From: CALIZF01 sp046292445
Lineage (GTDB): Bacteria > Pseudomonadota > Alphaproteobacteria > Rhodobacterales > Rhodobacteraceae
NCBI GenBank assembly: GCA_046292445.1
Contig: JBKBQT010000006.1
Coordinates: 62,001 to 126,000, forward strand
Reading direction: 5' to 3'
Length of the DNA: 64,000 bases
Shown one piece after another: positions 45,551 to 53,096 of the stretch. The translations under genes and the position numbers were made by a program. The first letter of the stretch is position 1, and every line of letters starts with the position of its first letter. The notes below the pieces were generated by a model. The model ran no database searches, was not told the DNA's origin, and saw only the letters and a program-made list of their open reading frames with translations.

Positions 45551-45702
45551 CCTGCGGGAGCCTCCGGCGGGGATATTTGGGCCAGCCTGAAAGCAGGGGC
45601 GGGCACGACGACCGCTGGCCGATCAAATCCGGCCGCAGGGCGCCTGCACCAGCGCGCACCCTTCAGGCTGGCTTAAATATCCCCGCCGGAGGCTCCCGCA
45701 GG
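45551..45702. repeat. Inverted pair of Rhodobacterales REP-type repeats
   Basis: The 43-base arm at 45551-45593 (beginning CCTGCGGGAGCCTCCGGCGG, then GGGATATTT within the motif) recurs inverted at 45660-45702, matching at 40 of 43 positions, with a 66-base spacer. The GCCTCCGGCGGGGATATTT core is a very common intergenic repeat in this order, as I recall. The pair is in a non-coding gap between convergent genes and could fold into a long hairpin that ends transcription. Confidence 0.75.
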
Positions 45703-45760
45703 CTGAACCGGGACGGCCGGTTGCTTCTGCGGCGAGACGGGGCAGCCAGGACCCGGACGG

Positions 45761-46468
45761 TCAGGACCCGGGCAGGGCCGTCCAGCGCGCCTCTCGTGCC
45801 TCGATCGCGGCGATGCGCGCCTCGGTGCTGGGGTGGCTGAGCAGCCAGGCCGGGATCGTGCCCGGGCGCATTCCGGTCAGGTGTTCGAGCTTGCGGAACA
45901 GCGATTTCTGCGGCGCGGTCCCGATACCGGCGCGGACCAGCAGGGCCGAGGCATAGGCGTCGGCCTCGTATTCGTCGGCGCGCGAGAGGGTCGCGGCAAG
46001 CATCGCGGTCACGAGACGGGCGGCCCAGACGGCGACGAAAGGGCCGATCACCGGGATGAAGCGGGTCAGCAGCGCGACGAGGGCCACGAAGGCGGCGTTC
46101 TGGCCGGAAAAGTCGATCATCCGCCGCCGGGTATGGCCTAGGGCGACATGGCCGAGCTCATGGGCGATCACGCTCGACAACTCCTCGGCCGTCACCTCGC
46201 CCGAACGGTAGCGGTTGTAGAAGCCGCGGGTGATGAAGATGCGGCCGTCGGGGGCGGCAAGGCCGTTCACCGGCTCGATCTCGTAGAGAAAGACGCGGAT
46301 GCGCGGGATGTCGAGCGCGGCTGCCATGCGGTCGGTCAGCGCCTTGAGCCGCGCGTCGGCCAGCTCGCTCGACCGGGCGTCGAGCTCGCGGTTCGTCCGC
46401 CAGGCCGAGAACAGGTAGATCAGCACCCCGTAGGCCAGCGCGAGAAGGAAGGGGGAGAATTTGAGCAT
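45761..46468 (-). CDS. M48-family membrane metalloprotease
   Basis: A 235-residue protease with an N-terminal membrane helix (FLLALAYGVLIYLFS), the zinc motif HELGHVALGH in a helix after GEVTAEELSSV, and a downstream glutamate region DEYEADAYA that supplies the third zinc ligand. This is the HtpX/peptidase M48 layout. A hydrophobic hairpin follows the zinc motif. It probably degrades membrane or periplasmic-face proteins. It converges on the REP-containing gap. Confidence 0.9.
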   Translation of the reverse strand: MLKFSPFLLALAYGVLIYLFSAWRTNRELDARSSELADARLKALTDRMAAALDIPRIRVFLYEIEPVNGLAAPDGRIFITRGFYNRYRSGEVTAEELSSVIAHELGHVALGHTRRRMIDFSGQNAAFVALVALLTRFIPVIGPFVAVWAARLVTAMLAATLSRADEYEADAYASALLVRAGIGTAPQKSLFRKLEHLTGMRPGTIPAWLLSHPSTEARIAAIEAREARWTALPGS

Positions 46469-46525
46469 GGACGGGATATGGGGCGGCGGCGGGTCGGCGG
46501 AAAGGCCGGGCGGGGCGAAAACGGC

Positions 46526-47680
46526 TCAGGCGTCCCAGGCGGCCGGCACGGCGGCGGGGCCGCGGAAGGCCCAGCCGTGCCAGCGCACATCGCCTGTCAG
46601 GCGCAGCCCAGGCAGGCGGGCGAAGGCCAAGGGCAGCGCCACCGTCACGATCAGCGCGCGGGCTGCGGCGGCGCCGGCGCAGAAATGCGGCCCTGCGCCG
46701 AAGGGGATCGCCGGGCCGGTGTCGCGCAGGATGTCGAAGCGGTCCGGATTGTCGAACACCGCCTCGTCCCGTCCGGCCGATCCGAACATCAGGAACACGC
46801 GATCGCCGGTCTCGAAGCGCAGGCCGCCGATCGTGTCGGGGGCGGCGATCTGGCGCGGGGACATGCCGATGGGCGCCTGCCAGCGGGCATATTCGTCGAA
46901 GGCCGCGCCCCAGTCGCAGCGGCGCGCACGGATGTGCCCAAGCGCCTCGGGGTGCATCAGCAGGGCGGCGATCGTGCCGGCGATCGCGTCGCGCGGCTCG
47001 TTCTGCCCGCCGGAGATCACGAGCTTGACGTTGGCGCGGATCGAGGCCATCGGCAGGCCCGCGTCGCGTTGCACGCGCAGCACGCTCATCTCGGGGGCGT
47101 CGGCGAGGGCCGCGTCGATCTCGGCGTCGATCTCGGCCGTGGCGGCATGACAGCGCGCCTCGACGGTCTCGTCGCCCGCATAATTGGCGCAGCCGTCGAT
47201 CATCGCCTGGCTGACCGCGTCCATCCGCGCCGGCGTCATCCGGGCGAGGCCGGTGATCGCCACGAGCGCCGCGCCGGCGAGCGGCATGGCATAGTCTGTC
47301 ACCAGATCGGCCCGCCCGCGCGGTGCGAGCTCGTCCAGCAGCCGGCCCGCGGCATCGCGGAACAGCGGCAGCCAGCGGTCCTGCACGCTGCGCGGCGAGA
47401 GCGCGGGGAAGAGGATGCGGCGTTCGGCCTGATGCGCCGCGCCGTCCTTGCGCATCAGGTTCTCGCCCATCAGCCGGGTCATGAGCCCCTGCGGCTGGTG
47501 CGAGGACAGCACATGGACGCGCTTTTCCTCGCGGTGGATGTCGGCGCGGCGGGTGAGAAGCGTCGCGCCGAGTTCCGGGACGTAGCAGATCGGCGTCTGC
47601 GCGCGCATCGCGGCAAGCGCGGGATAGGGATCGGCGGCGAAGGTCGCGCGGTCGATGGTGACATGCGGTGCTTCGGCCAT
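46526..47680 (-). CDS. Cytochrome P450
   Basis: A 384-residue soluble bacterial P450. The heme-thiolate cysteine is C334 in PFGAGPHFCAGAAAAR, the K-helix EXXR is EYAR in FDEYARWQAPIG, and the I-helix reads VKLVISGGQNEPRDA with SGGQN in place of the usual AGxxT. That substitution alters the oxygen-activation groove and is worth noting. No ferredoxin or reductase gene is nearby. The substrate is unknown. The gene stands alone, 58 bases downstream of none in its own direction except the M48 gene. Confidence 0.92.
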   Translation of the reverse strand: MAEAPHVTIDRATFAADPYPALAAMRAQTPICYVPELGATLLTRRADIHREEKRVHVLSSHQPQGLMTRLMGENLMRKDGAAHQAERRILFPALSPRSVQDRWLPLFRDAAGRLLDELAPRGRADLVTDYAMPLAGAALVAITGLARMTPARMDAVSQAMIDGCANYAGDETVEARCHAATAEIDAEIDAALADAPEMSVLRVQRDAGLPMASIRANVKLVISGGQNEPRDAIAGTIAALLMHPEALGHIRARRCDWGAAFDEYARWQAPIGMSPRQIAAPDTIGGLRFETGDRVFLMFGSAGRDEAVFDNPDRFDILRDTGPAIPFGAGPHFCAGAAAARALIVTVALPLAFARLPGLRLTGDVRWHGWAFRGPAAVPAAWDA

Positions 47681-47749
47681 TATGGCGCCCCCCCGGTCAT
47701 GCGAGGGTTGCCCAGGCGGGCCGCGCCGGTCAAGCGCCGGCCTGACCGT

Positions 47750-48331
47750 TCAGCCGCCCCAGGTGCGGATCGGGCCGCAGTCCATGTGCACGAAGTTCGA
47801 GCGCGAATAGCGGCCGACGCCCCCCGAGGCGCAGGCCTCGGCCGCACGGGCCATCTGGTTGACCGACCGCGACTTGAGCCGAAGGTCGGCGGCCTGCCCG
47901 CGCATGTGCAGCGAATCCTTGGCCACCCCGCGCGACCGGGCGCGCAGCGTGGCATTGGTGGCCGGCGAGCGGTAGCCCGACAGCAGCATGTAGGGTTCGG
48001 TCACGTCGAGGATGCGGTGTGTCGCCGCGATGATATCGATCGTGCGCGGGTCGATGCTGCGGCTGGCGCCCGACCGCACATCGCGCATGAAGTGATTGAT
48101 TTCCTTCATCACCTCGGGGATATACTTGCCTTCCAGCCAGTAGATCGTGTCGATGCTCTCGCCCGAGCGGCCGTTGTGCATGCGCAGGCGGCGGATGTCG
48201 CCGGCGCCGCGCAGGATGCCGAAGGCGTTCGAATAGGTCGGCGCGGCGGCGACGATCCCCGCCGCGAAAATCCCCAGTAGCCGCCGCCGCGAAACGGCCG
48301 CGTGGCGGCCTGCGCTGGTCTCGTCTGTCAT
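47750..48331 (-). CDS. Tat-exported DUF882 (YcbK-like) protein
   Basis: A 193-residue protein with a twin-arginine signal, SRRRLLGIFAAGIVAAAPT, so it is exported folded. The mature domain is DUF882/peptidase M15-like: LLSGYRSPATNATLRARSRG and SLHMRGQAADLRL carry the zinc ligand positions (His, Asp), and NFVHMDCGPIRTWGG gives the last His. A peptidoglycan-active role is likely. ATG at 48331 is preferred; an ATG at 48367 is possible. It is divergent from the L,D-transpeptidase gene, the same pairing found in E. coli with ycbB and ycbK. Confidence 0.9.
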   Translation of the reverse strand: MTDETSAGRHAAVSRRRLLGIFAAGIVAAAPTYSNAFGILRGAGDIRRLRMHNGRSGESIDTIYWLEGKYIPEVMKEINHFMRDVRSGASRSIDPRTIDIIAATHRILDVTEPYMLLSGYRSPATNATLRARSRGVAKDSLHMRGQAADLRLKSRSVNQMARAAEACASGGVGRYSRSNFVHMDCGPIRTWGG

Positions 48332-48691
48332 CTGTGCGTGCCTGTCCCCGTGGGGCGCGTCCGCCATTCGGCCGCGCGCCTTCTGTTCCATCTGCCGTGT
48401 GCATCCCCAAATGCCCATCCGGTATGCCATGGCTTTTTCAAAGGCCCAACCCGCTCCATGCATGGTTTTGGCCAATCTGGCCCGGATAGGCGAATTTTTG
48501 CTGAATCCGCCGCAATCGGTCCCGCGCGCGCCGCCGTGCTGCCCGTTTCGGCCGCGGGCGTTGCGCCCCGGCCACAGGGCGTGCCGGCAATGTGACGTCC
48601 GCGCGCCGTCGTGAATGGACAGCATATCGGCGAGGCGTCACCCTTGGCGCGCAGGCGCAATGCCCGCCCCGGCGGCCGACAAGGATATGTA
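48332..48691. other. 360-base divergent intergenic region
   Basis: This gap separates the DUF882 gene from the L,D-transpeptidase gene and must hold both promoters. I see a CCATGCATGG palindrome at 48456-48465 and AT-richer patches around 48430-48500, but no convincing hexamer pair. No additional coding sequence is supported. Confidence 0.5.
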
Positions 48692-50353
48692 ATGCTTCGA
48701 CAGTGCCCCTCGCCCTCCCGTGCCACGCGGTCGCTCGTCCTTGCAGGGGCAACGGTTCTGGCGGCGCTGAACCCGTCCGTCGCGCCGGCGCAGGGCTCGC
48801 CCATGGCGGCGGCGGGGGTGGCGTTGCAGGCAGGGCTGCCGCGCCTGGTGTCGCCGTTCCGGCAAGCGGTGGCGGCGGCGGTGGCGGAGGATCCCGTCCT
48901 GTCGGCCTTTTACCGCGGGCGGGACTATGCGCCGTTCTGGACCGGGGCCGAGGATGCGCCGCGGCGCGCCGCGCTGATGGCGGCGCTGGCGGCGGCGCCG
49001 CTGCACGGGTTGCCGCTGCGCGATGGCGAGGCGCTGCGGTCGGCCTTTGCCGCCGCGCGCAGCGAGGGCGACCGCGGGCGGCTCGACGTGGCGATGACGC
49101 GGGCCTTCCTGCGCCATGTGCGCGCCGCGCGCGCCGGGGTGCTCGTGCCGCGCCAGATCGACCCCGGACTGCTGCGCGAGGTGGCGCCGCCCGATCCGGC
49201 CGAGACGCTGGAGGCCTTTGCCGCGGCGGCCGAACCGGCGGCGTTCCTGCGCGCGCTGATGCCGGCGACGGAGGAATACGCCCGGCTGGTGCGGGCGCGC
49301 ATGACGCTCGTTTCGGTCGCGGCGCAGGGTGGATGGGGCCCGGCGGTGCCGTCCGGCGCGCTGCGCCCGGGCGACACGGGGCCCGGCGTGATCGCGCTGC
49401 GCGACCGTCTTGTGCGGATGGGCTATCTCGCGCCGACCGCCGCGGCCGATTATGGCCCGGCGCTGACCGCGGCGGTGCAGGCGGTGCAGTTTGCCCATGG
49501 CCTGACCCCGGACGGCGTTGCGGGCGAGGCGACGATCGCGGCGATCAACGTGCCGCTGGCCGACCGGCTCGGCGCGATCGCGGTGGCGATGGAGCGCGAG
49601 CGCTGGCTGGGCGCCGACCGCGGCGCGCGGCACATCTGGGTCAACCTCGCGGATTTTTCCGCCAAGGTGATCGACGACGGCAAGGTGACCTTCGCGACCA
49701 AGGCGGTGATCGGCGCGACGCTGGCCGAGAAGAACACGCCCGAATTCAGCCGGTTGATGACCTATATGGAGGTCAATCCCGACTGGACGGTGCCGCCGGG
49801 GATCATCCGGCGCGACTACCTGCCCAAGCTCCAGTCGAACCCCAACGCGCTCGGCCATCTGCAGGTCGTGGACGCGCGCGGGCGCGTGGTGCCGCGCGAC
49901 CAGATCGACTTTGCCGCCTATTCGGCGCGCAACTTTCCGTTCAACCTGCGCCAGCCGCCGGGCGCGACCAATGCGCTCGGCCGCGTCAAGTTCATGTTCC
50001 CCAACCCGTGGTCGATCTACCTGCACGACACGCCCGAGCGGCATCTCTTCGCGCGCGAAAGCCGGGCCTATTCGTCGGGCTGCGTGCGGCTGAACGATCC
50101 GTTCGATTTCGCCTATGTCCTGCTGGCCCGGCAGGAGGCCGATCCGCGCGCCGCCTTTCACCGTGTGCTCGACAGCGGGCGGCAGGAACGCATCTTCCTG
50201 GCCGAGCCGGTGCCCATTCACCTCGATTATCGCACCGCCTTTACCGGCACCAAGGGCGAGCTGCATTTTCGCCGCGACATCTACGGGCGCGACGGCGCGA
50301 TCCTGGCGGCGCTCGTGAAGGCGGGCGTCGACCCGGCGGCGATGCCGCGCTGA
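48692..50353 (+). CDS. L,D-transpeptidase (YcbB/LdtD-like)
   Basis: A 553-residue L,D-transpeptidase that makes 3-3 cross-links in peptidoglycan. A signal-anchor lies near residues 14-30 (LVLAGATVLAALNPS). A helical scaffold domain covers about residues 40-220. A peptidoglycan-binding module follows (LRPGDTGPGVIALRDRLVRM, ending ATIAAINVP). The YkuD catalytic domain has the HxxxxxxxRxxSSGCVRL motif with nucleophile C464 in YSSGCVRLNDPF. All expected parts are present. It is divergent from the DUF882 gene and precedes the ACP gene. Confidence 0.93.
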   Translation: MLRQCPSPSRATRSLVLAGATVLAALNPSVAPAQGSPMAAAGVALQAGLPRLVSPFRQAVAAAVAEDPVLSAFYRGRDYAPFWTGAEDAPRRAALMAALAAAPLHGLPLRDGEALRSAFAAARSEGDRGRLDVAMTRAFLRHVRAARAGVLVPRQIDPGLLREVAPPDPAETLEAFAAAAEPAAFLRALMPATEEYARLVRARMTLVSVAAQGGWGPAVPSGALRPGDTGPGVIALRDRLVRMGYLAPTAAADYGPALTAAVQAVQFAHGLTPDGVAGEATIAAINVPLADRLGAIAVAMERERWLGADRGARHIWVNLADFSAKVIDDGKVTFATKAVIGATLAEKNTPEFSRLMTYMEVNPDWTVPPGIIRRDYLPKLQSNPNALGHLQVVDARGRVVPRDQIDFAAYSARNFPFNLRQPPGATNALGRVKFMFPNPWSIYLHDTPERHLFARESRAYSSGCVRLNDPFDFAYVLLARQEADPRAAFHRVLDSGRQERIFLAEPVPIHLDYRTAFTGTKGELHFRRDIYGRDGAILAALVKAGVDPAAMPR

Positions 50354-50427
50354 TCCCGCCGCCCCTTGCGGGGCAGGGGGCATCCGGTCCATAGCGTGCC
50401 GCGGACACTGGCAGCGGGGGCAGCATC

Positions 50428-50694
50428 ATGGCCGAGAGCGTGCGGGATCGGGTGATCGCGATCATCGCCGAACAGGCGGTGCTCGAGGTGTCGGACGTCA
50501 AGCCCGAGATGAGCCTCGAGGATCTCGGGATCGACAGCCTCGGACTCGTGGAATCGATCTTCGCGATCGAGGAGGCGTTCGACATCAGCGTGCCCTACAA
50601 CGCCAACGACCCCGCCCAGTCCGAATTCGACATCTCCTCGGTCGAGGCGATCATCCGCGCGGTCGAGGGCCTCGTCGCCGCGAAACCGGCATGA
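50428..50694 (+). CDS. Acyl carrier protein
   Basis: An 88-residue ACP with the phosphopantetheine-attachment serine S37 in DLGIDSLGLVESIFAIEEAF. It is acidic and helical with the ACP length. It starts 75 bases after the L,D-transpeptidase stop and its stop overlaps the ketosynthase start (ATGA). It is not the housekeeping AcpP by context: no fabD or fabG are nearby. It probably feeds a specialised acyl chain to the adjacent ketosynthase. Confidence 0.9.
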   Translation: MAESVRDRVIAIIAEQAVLEVSDVKPEMSLEDLGIDSLGLVESIFAIEEAFDISVPYNANDPAQSEFDISSVEAIIRAVEGLVAAKPA

Positions 50695-51899
50695 GGCGCG
50701 TCGTCATCACCGGTGCGGGCACGGTGAACGCGCTGGCCGACAGCGTGCCCGGCACCTATGAGGCCTTTCGCGAGGGACGCTGCGGCATTGCCGAGATCGA
50801 GGTGCGCGACAAGGAACGGCTCGGCATCCGTATCGGCGGTCAGGTCAAGGGCTGGGACGAGGGCGCGCATTTCAACCGCCAGCAGATCGCCCTTTACGAC
50901 CGGTTCACCCAGTTCACGCTGCATGCCGCGCGCGAGGCGATCGCGCAGTCGGGCATCGATTTCTCGGATCAACTCGGCCTGGCCGCGGGCGTCGTGCTCG
51001 GCACCGCCGGGGGCGGGGTCACCACCTGGGACGAAAACTATCGCGCCGTCTATGAAGAGGGCAAGAACCGCGTCCATCCCTTCGTCGTGCCGCGCCTGAT
51101 GAACAACGCGGCGGCAAGCCATGTCAGCATGGAATGGAACCTGCGCGGGCCGTCCTTCACGGTCGCCACCGCCTGCGCCAGTTCCAACCATGCGATGGGG
51201 CTGGCGTTCCAGATGGTGCGGTCCGGGGCGGCGCAGGCAATGGTCACGGGCGGGTCGGAATCCATGCTGTGCTTCGGCGGGATCAAGGCCTGGGAAGGGC
51301 TGCGGGTCATGTCGAAATCCGCCTGCCGGCCGTTCAGCGCGAACCGCGACGGCATGGTGCAGGGCGAGGGCGCGGCGGTGTTCGTGTTCGAGGACTACGA
51401 TCATGCCCGGGCCCGCGGCGCGCCGATGCTGGCCGAGGTGGTCGGGTTCTGCATGACCTCGGATGCGGCCGATATCGTGATGCCTTCGGCGCAGGGGGCC
51501 GAGCGGGCGATCACCGGTGCCTTGCGCGATGCGCGGCTGAGCCCCGAGGATGTCGGTTACATCAACGCCCATGGCACCGGCACGGCGGCCAATGACAAGA
51601 CCGAATGCGCCGCCGTCGCCCATGCCTTCGGTCATCACGCCGACCGGCTGATGATCAGCTCGACCAAGGCGATGCACGGGCATTGCATCGGCGGGACGGG
51701 GGCGGTGGAGCTTCTGGCCTGCCTCATGGCGCTTGGCGAGGGCGTGATCGCGCCCACCATCGGCTATGAGGAGCCCGACCCGGAATGCGCGCTAGACGTG
51801 GTGCCCAATGTCGCGCGCGAGGCGCGGGTGGAGGCGGCGCTGTCGAACGCCTTTGCCTTCGGCGGCCTCAACGCGGTGATCGCGCTGCGCCGCGTCTGA
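50691..51899 (+). CDS. Beta-ketoacyl-ACP synthase (FabF-like)
   Basis: A 402-residue condensing enzyme. The active-site cysteine is C162 in ATACASSNHAMG, and the two catalytic histidines are H294 (NAHGTGTAANDKTE) and H331 (MHGHCIGGTGAVEL). The thiolase-fold halves are complete. It is coupled to the acyl carrier protein by an ATGA overlap, so the pair is likely to act together. Chain length and product are unknown; comparable ACP/ketosynthase pairs in alphaproteobacteria build very-long-chain lipid acyl groups. Its 3' end lies in a tandem repeat. Confidence 0.9.
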   Translation: MRRVVITGAGTVNALADSVPGTYEAFREGRCGIAEIEVRDKERLGIRIGGQVKGWDEGAHFNRQQIALYDRFTQFTLHAAREAIAQSGIDFSDQLGLAAGVVLGTAGGGVTTWDENYRAVYEEGKNRVHPFVVPRLMNNAAASHVSMEWNLRGPSFTVATACASSNHAMGLAFQMVRSGAAQAMVTGGSESMLCFGGIKAWEGLRVMSKSACRPFSANRDGMVQGEGAAVFVFEDYDHARARGAPMLAEVVGFCMTSDAADIVMPSAQGAERAITGALRDARLSPEDVGYINAHGTGTAANDKTECAAVAHAFGHHADRLMISSTKAMHGHCIGGTGAVELLACLMALGEGVIAPTIGYEEPDPECALDVVPNVAREARVEAALSNAFAFGGLNAVIALRRV

Positions 51900-51949
51900 G
51901 GGGGCCGCGTCTGAGTGGGCCGGGTCTGAGAGGCCCGGTCTGAGAGGGC
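51891..51949. repeat. 15-bp tandem repeat spanning the ketosynthase stop
   Basis: Four units follow one another: CGCGTCTGAGGGGGC, CGCGTCTGAGTGGGC, CGGGTCTGAGAGGCC and CGGTCTGAGAGGGC (one base shorter). The first contains the ketosynthase stop TGA; the copies repeat the last two codons plus stop. Confidence 0.7.
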
Positions 51950-51969
51950 CGCCCCGGATGCGGGGCGGC
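51948..51969. terminator. Bidirectional terminator hairpin
   Basis: GCCGCCCCG (51948-51956), loop GATG, CGGGGCGGC (51961-51969), a perfect 9-bp stem between two convergent genes (ketosynthase and the IalB gene). No T tract. Confidence 0.55.
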
Positions 51970-51974
51970 GGCGG

Positions 51975-52682
51975 TCAGGGCGCGGCGGGCGCGGTCGCTG
52001 CGGCGGCGGCCTTGGCGGCGGCATCGGCGGCCGCGTTCGCCTTGTTCACCGCCTCGAACCCGGCCGTGAAGCCGCGCAGCGAGATGTCGATGACCACCTG
52101 CTGGTCGGGCGCGAGCGCCGGCACGATGATCATCGTCGCCTTGCTGCCGCGCCGGAAGGCCGCAATCTCCTCGGCCGTGAAGCCGACCCGCGCCACGCAA
52201 CCGAGTGCGGCGCAGAAGGTGAAGGGATAGCGCTTGGCCTGCCCGCTGTCGACGCGGATGGTGACCTGCGCCGGCAGGAAGGTTTCGAGCGGGGTGATGA
52301 TGCTCGATCCGGCCACCGCGCCGCCGGGCGTGCCGGGCGGCAGGCCGAAGAGGCTGATCTCGGCGACGGTATTGCCCGACTGGTCCTTGAGCAGCTGGTA
52401 GAGCTCGCAGGGATCGGCCTCGAGTTCGGTCTTGAAACAGGTCTGCTGCCAGTCGCCGAACTCGGCCGCGACATAGTTGGTCCCCGCCGGCGATTCGTCG
52501 TCCACCACCTCGCCGAGCGACAGGTCGGTCGCTGCCGTCGGCGGCAGCGCGGGCACGTCGGCCTGCGCCCCGGTGGCGGGACGCGGGGCGGGTGCCGGCG
52601 TCTGCGCGAAGGCGCCGAGGGCAAGGGACAGCGCAGCGACTGCGGCGAGCGGTGCCGCAAGCACGGAACGGATATGGGACAT
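51975..52682 (-). CDS. Invasion-associated locus B (IalB) domain protein
   Basis: A 235-residue exported protein. The signal peptide is MSHIRSVLAAPLAAVAALSL followed by ALGAFAQ; a proline-rich stretch precedes the domain. The IalB domain has FGDWQQTCFK at its start and two further conserved cysteines (DPCELYQL, FCAALGCVARVGF), probably forming disulfides. An alanine-rich helical tail ends the protein. IalB-domain proteins are periplasmic; in Bartonella they affect erythrocyte entry, but here a general envelope role is more likely. GGAAGCC precedes the ATG. Confidence 0.88.
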   Translation of the reverse strand: MSHIRSVLAAPLAAVAALSLALGAFAQTPAPAPRPATGAQADVPALPPTAATDLSLGEVVDDESPAGTNYVAAEFGDWQQTCFKTELEADPCELYQLLKDQSGNTVAEISLFGLPPGTPGGAVAGSSIITPLETFLPAQVTIRVDSGQAKRYPFTFCAALGCVARVGFTAEEIAAFRRGSKATMIIVPALAPDQQVVIDISLRGFTAGFEAVNKANAAADAAAKAAAAATAPAAP

Positions 52683-52806
52683 AAGAGGCTTCCGGTCAGA
52701 GACGTGTCGGCCCGCTCTAGCACGGGTCTGCCGGAGTGTCAGGCCGAAACGCACTGTAAACGGCGGCAGGCGGCGGCAACCTGTTCCGCGGCGATCCGCC
52801 CAGCAG

Positions 52807-52832
52807 AAAAGGGCCCGGGATCGGACCCTTTT
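52807..52832 (-). promoter_or_regulatory. Hairpin in the IalB leader
   Basis: AAAAGGG and CCCTTTT arms (with one mismatch then two further pairs) enclose CGATCCC. If transcription starts near 52871 on the minus strand, this hairpin would lie in an untranslated leader of about 190 bases. A complementary GGGATCG at the start of the transcript could pair with the loop. Confidence 0.4.
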
Positions 52833-52877
52833 CCCGTTTCTTGTAGGCTCCCTGTCGGACCGGCCGACGATCCCGAG

Positions 52878-52906
52878 AGGCTAGGGGCGTTGCCGCGTGT
52901 CGTCAA
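52878..52906 (-). promoter_or_regulatory. Sigma-70-type promoter for the IalB gene
   Basis: On the minus strand TTGACG (52906-52901) and TAGCCT (52883-52878) are 17 bases apart, a good housekeeping match. It lies about 195 bases upstream of the IalB ATG. The 414-base gap 52683-53096 holds this promoter, the leader hairpin and the candidate RNA gene, and no coding sequence. Confidence 0.5.
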
Positions 52907-52941
52907 CCGGGAAATCGGTCCCGGAAGCAGCGGAAAAGATG

Positions 52942-53057
52942 AAAAAAAGGCCGCGCCCTTGCAAGGCGCGGCCAGTCAGACAGGGAGGAAGTACCGCCCG
53001 CGCACCGCCACAATGCGCCGGGCCAGTTGAGGATGGCAGGCAGGTGTTAACGCTGTA
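52942..53057 (-). ncRNA. Candidate small RNA ending in a perfect intrinsic terminator
   Basis: On the minus strand, GGCCGCGCC and GGCGCGGCC arms (52973-52949, loop TTGCAAG) are followed by seven T (52948-52942), the textbook intrinsic terminator. No annotated gene runs into it from that side; the sequence upstream is the start of the HerA gene on the other strand. The presumed RNA has a CTTCCTCCCTG stretch complementary to ribosome-binding sites, like the CU-rich loops of known Rhodobacter sRNAs. The 5' end near 53057 is a guess. An 11-codon frame starting GTG GCG GTG could also be a short peptide. Confidence 0.45.
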
Positions 53058-53096
53058 TTGTCGGGCCGCGCGGCAAGGGCATGAAACGGGGGCGTG

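Noticed and set aside
45551..45702. CRISPR-like array
   Set aside because: Only two arms, inverted rather than direct, with one spacer and no cas genes. It fits a REP pair.
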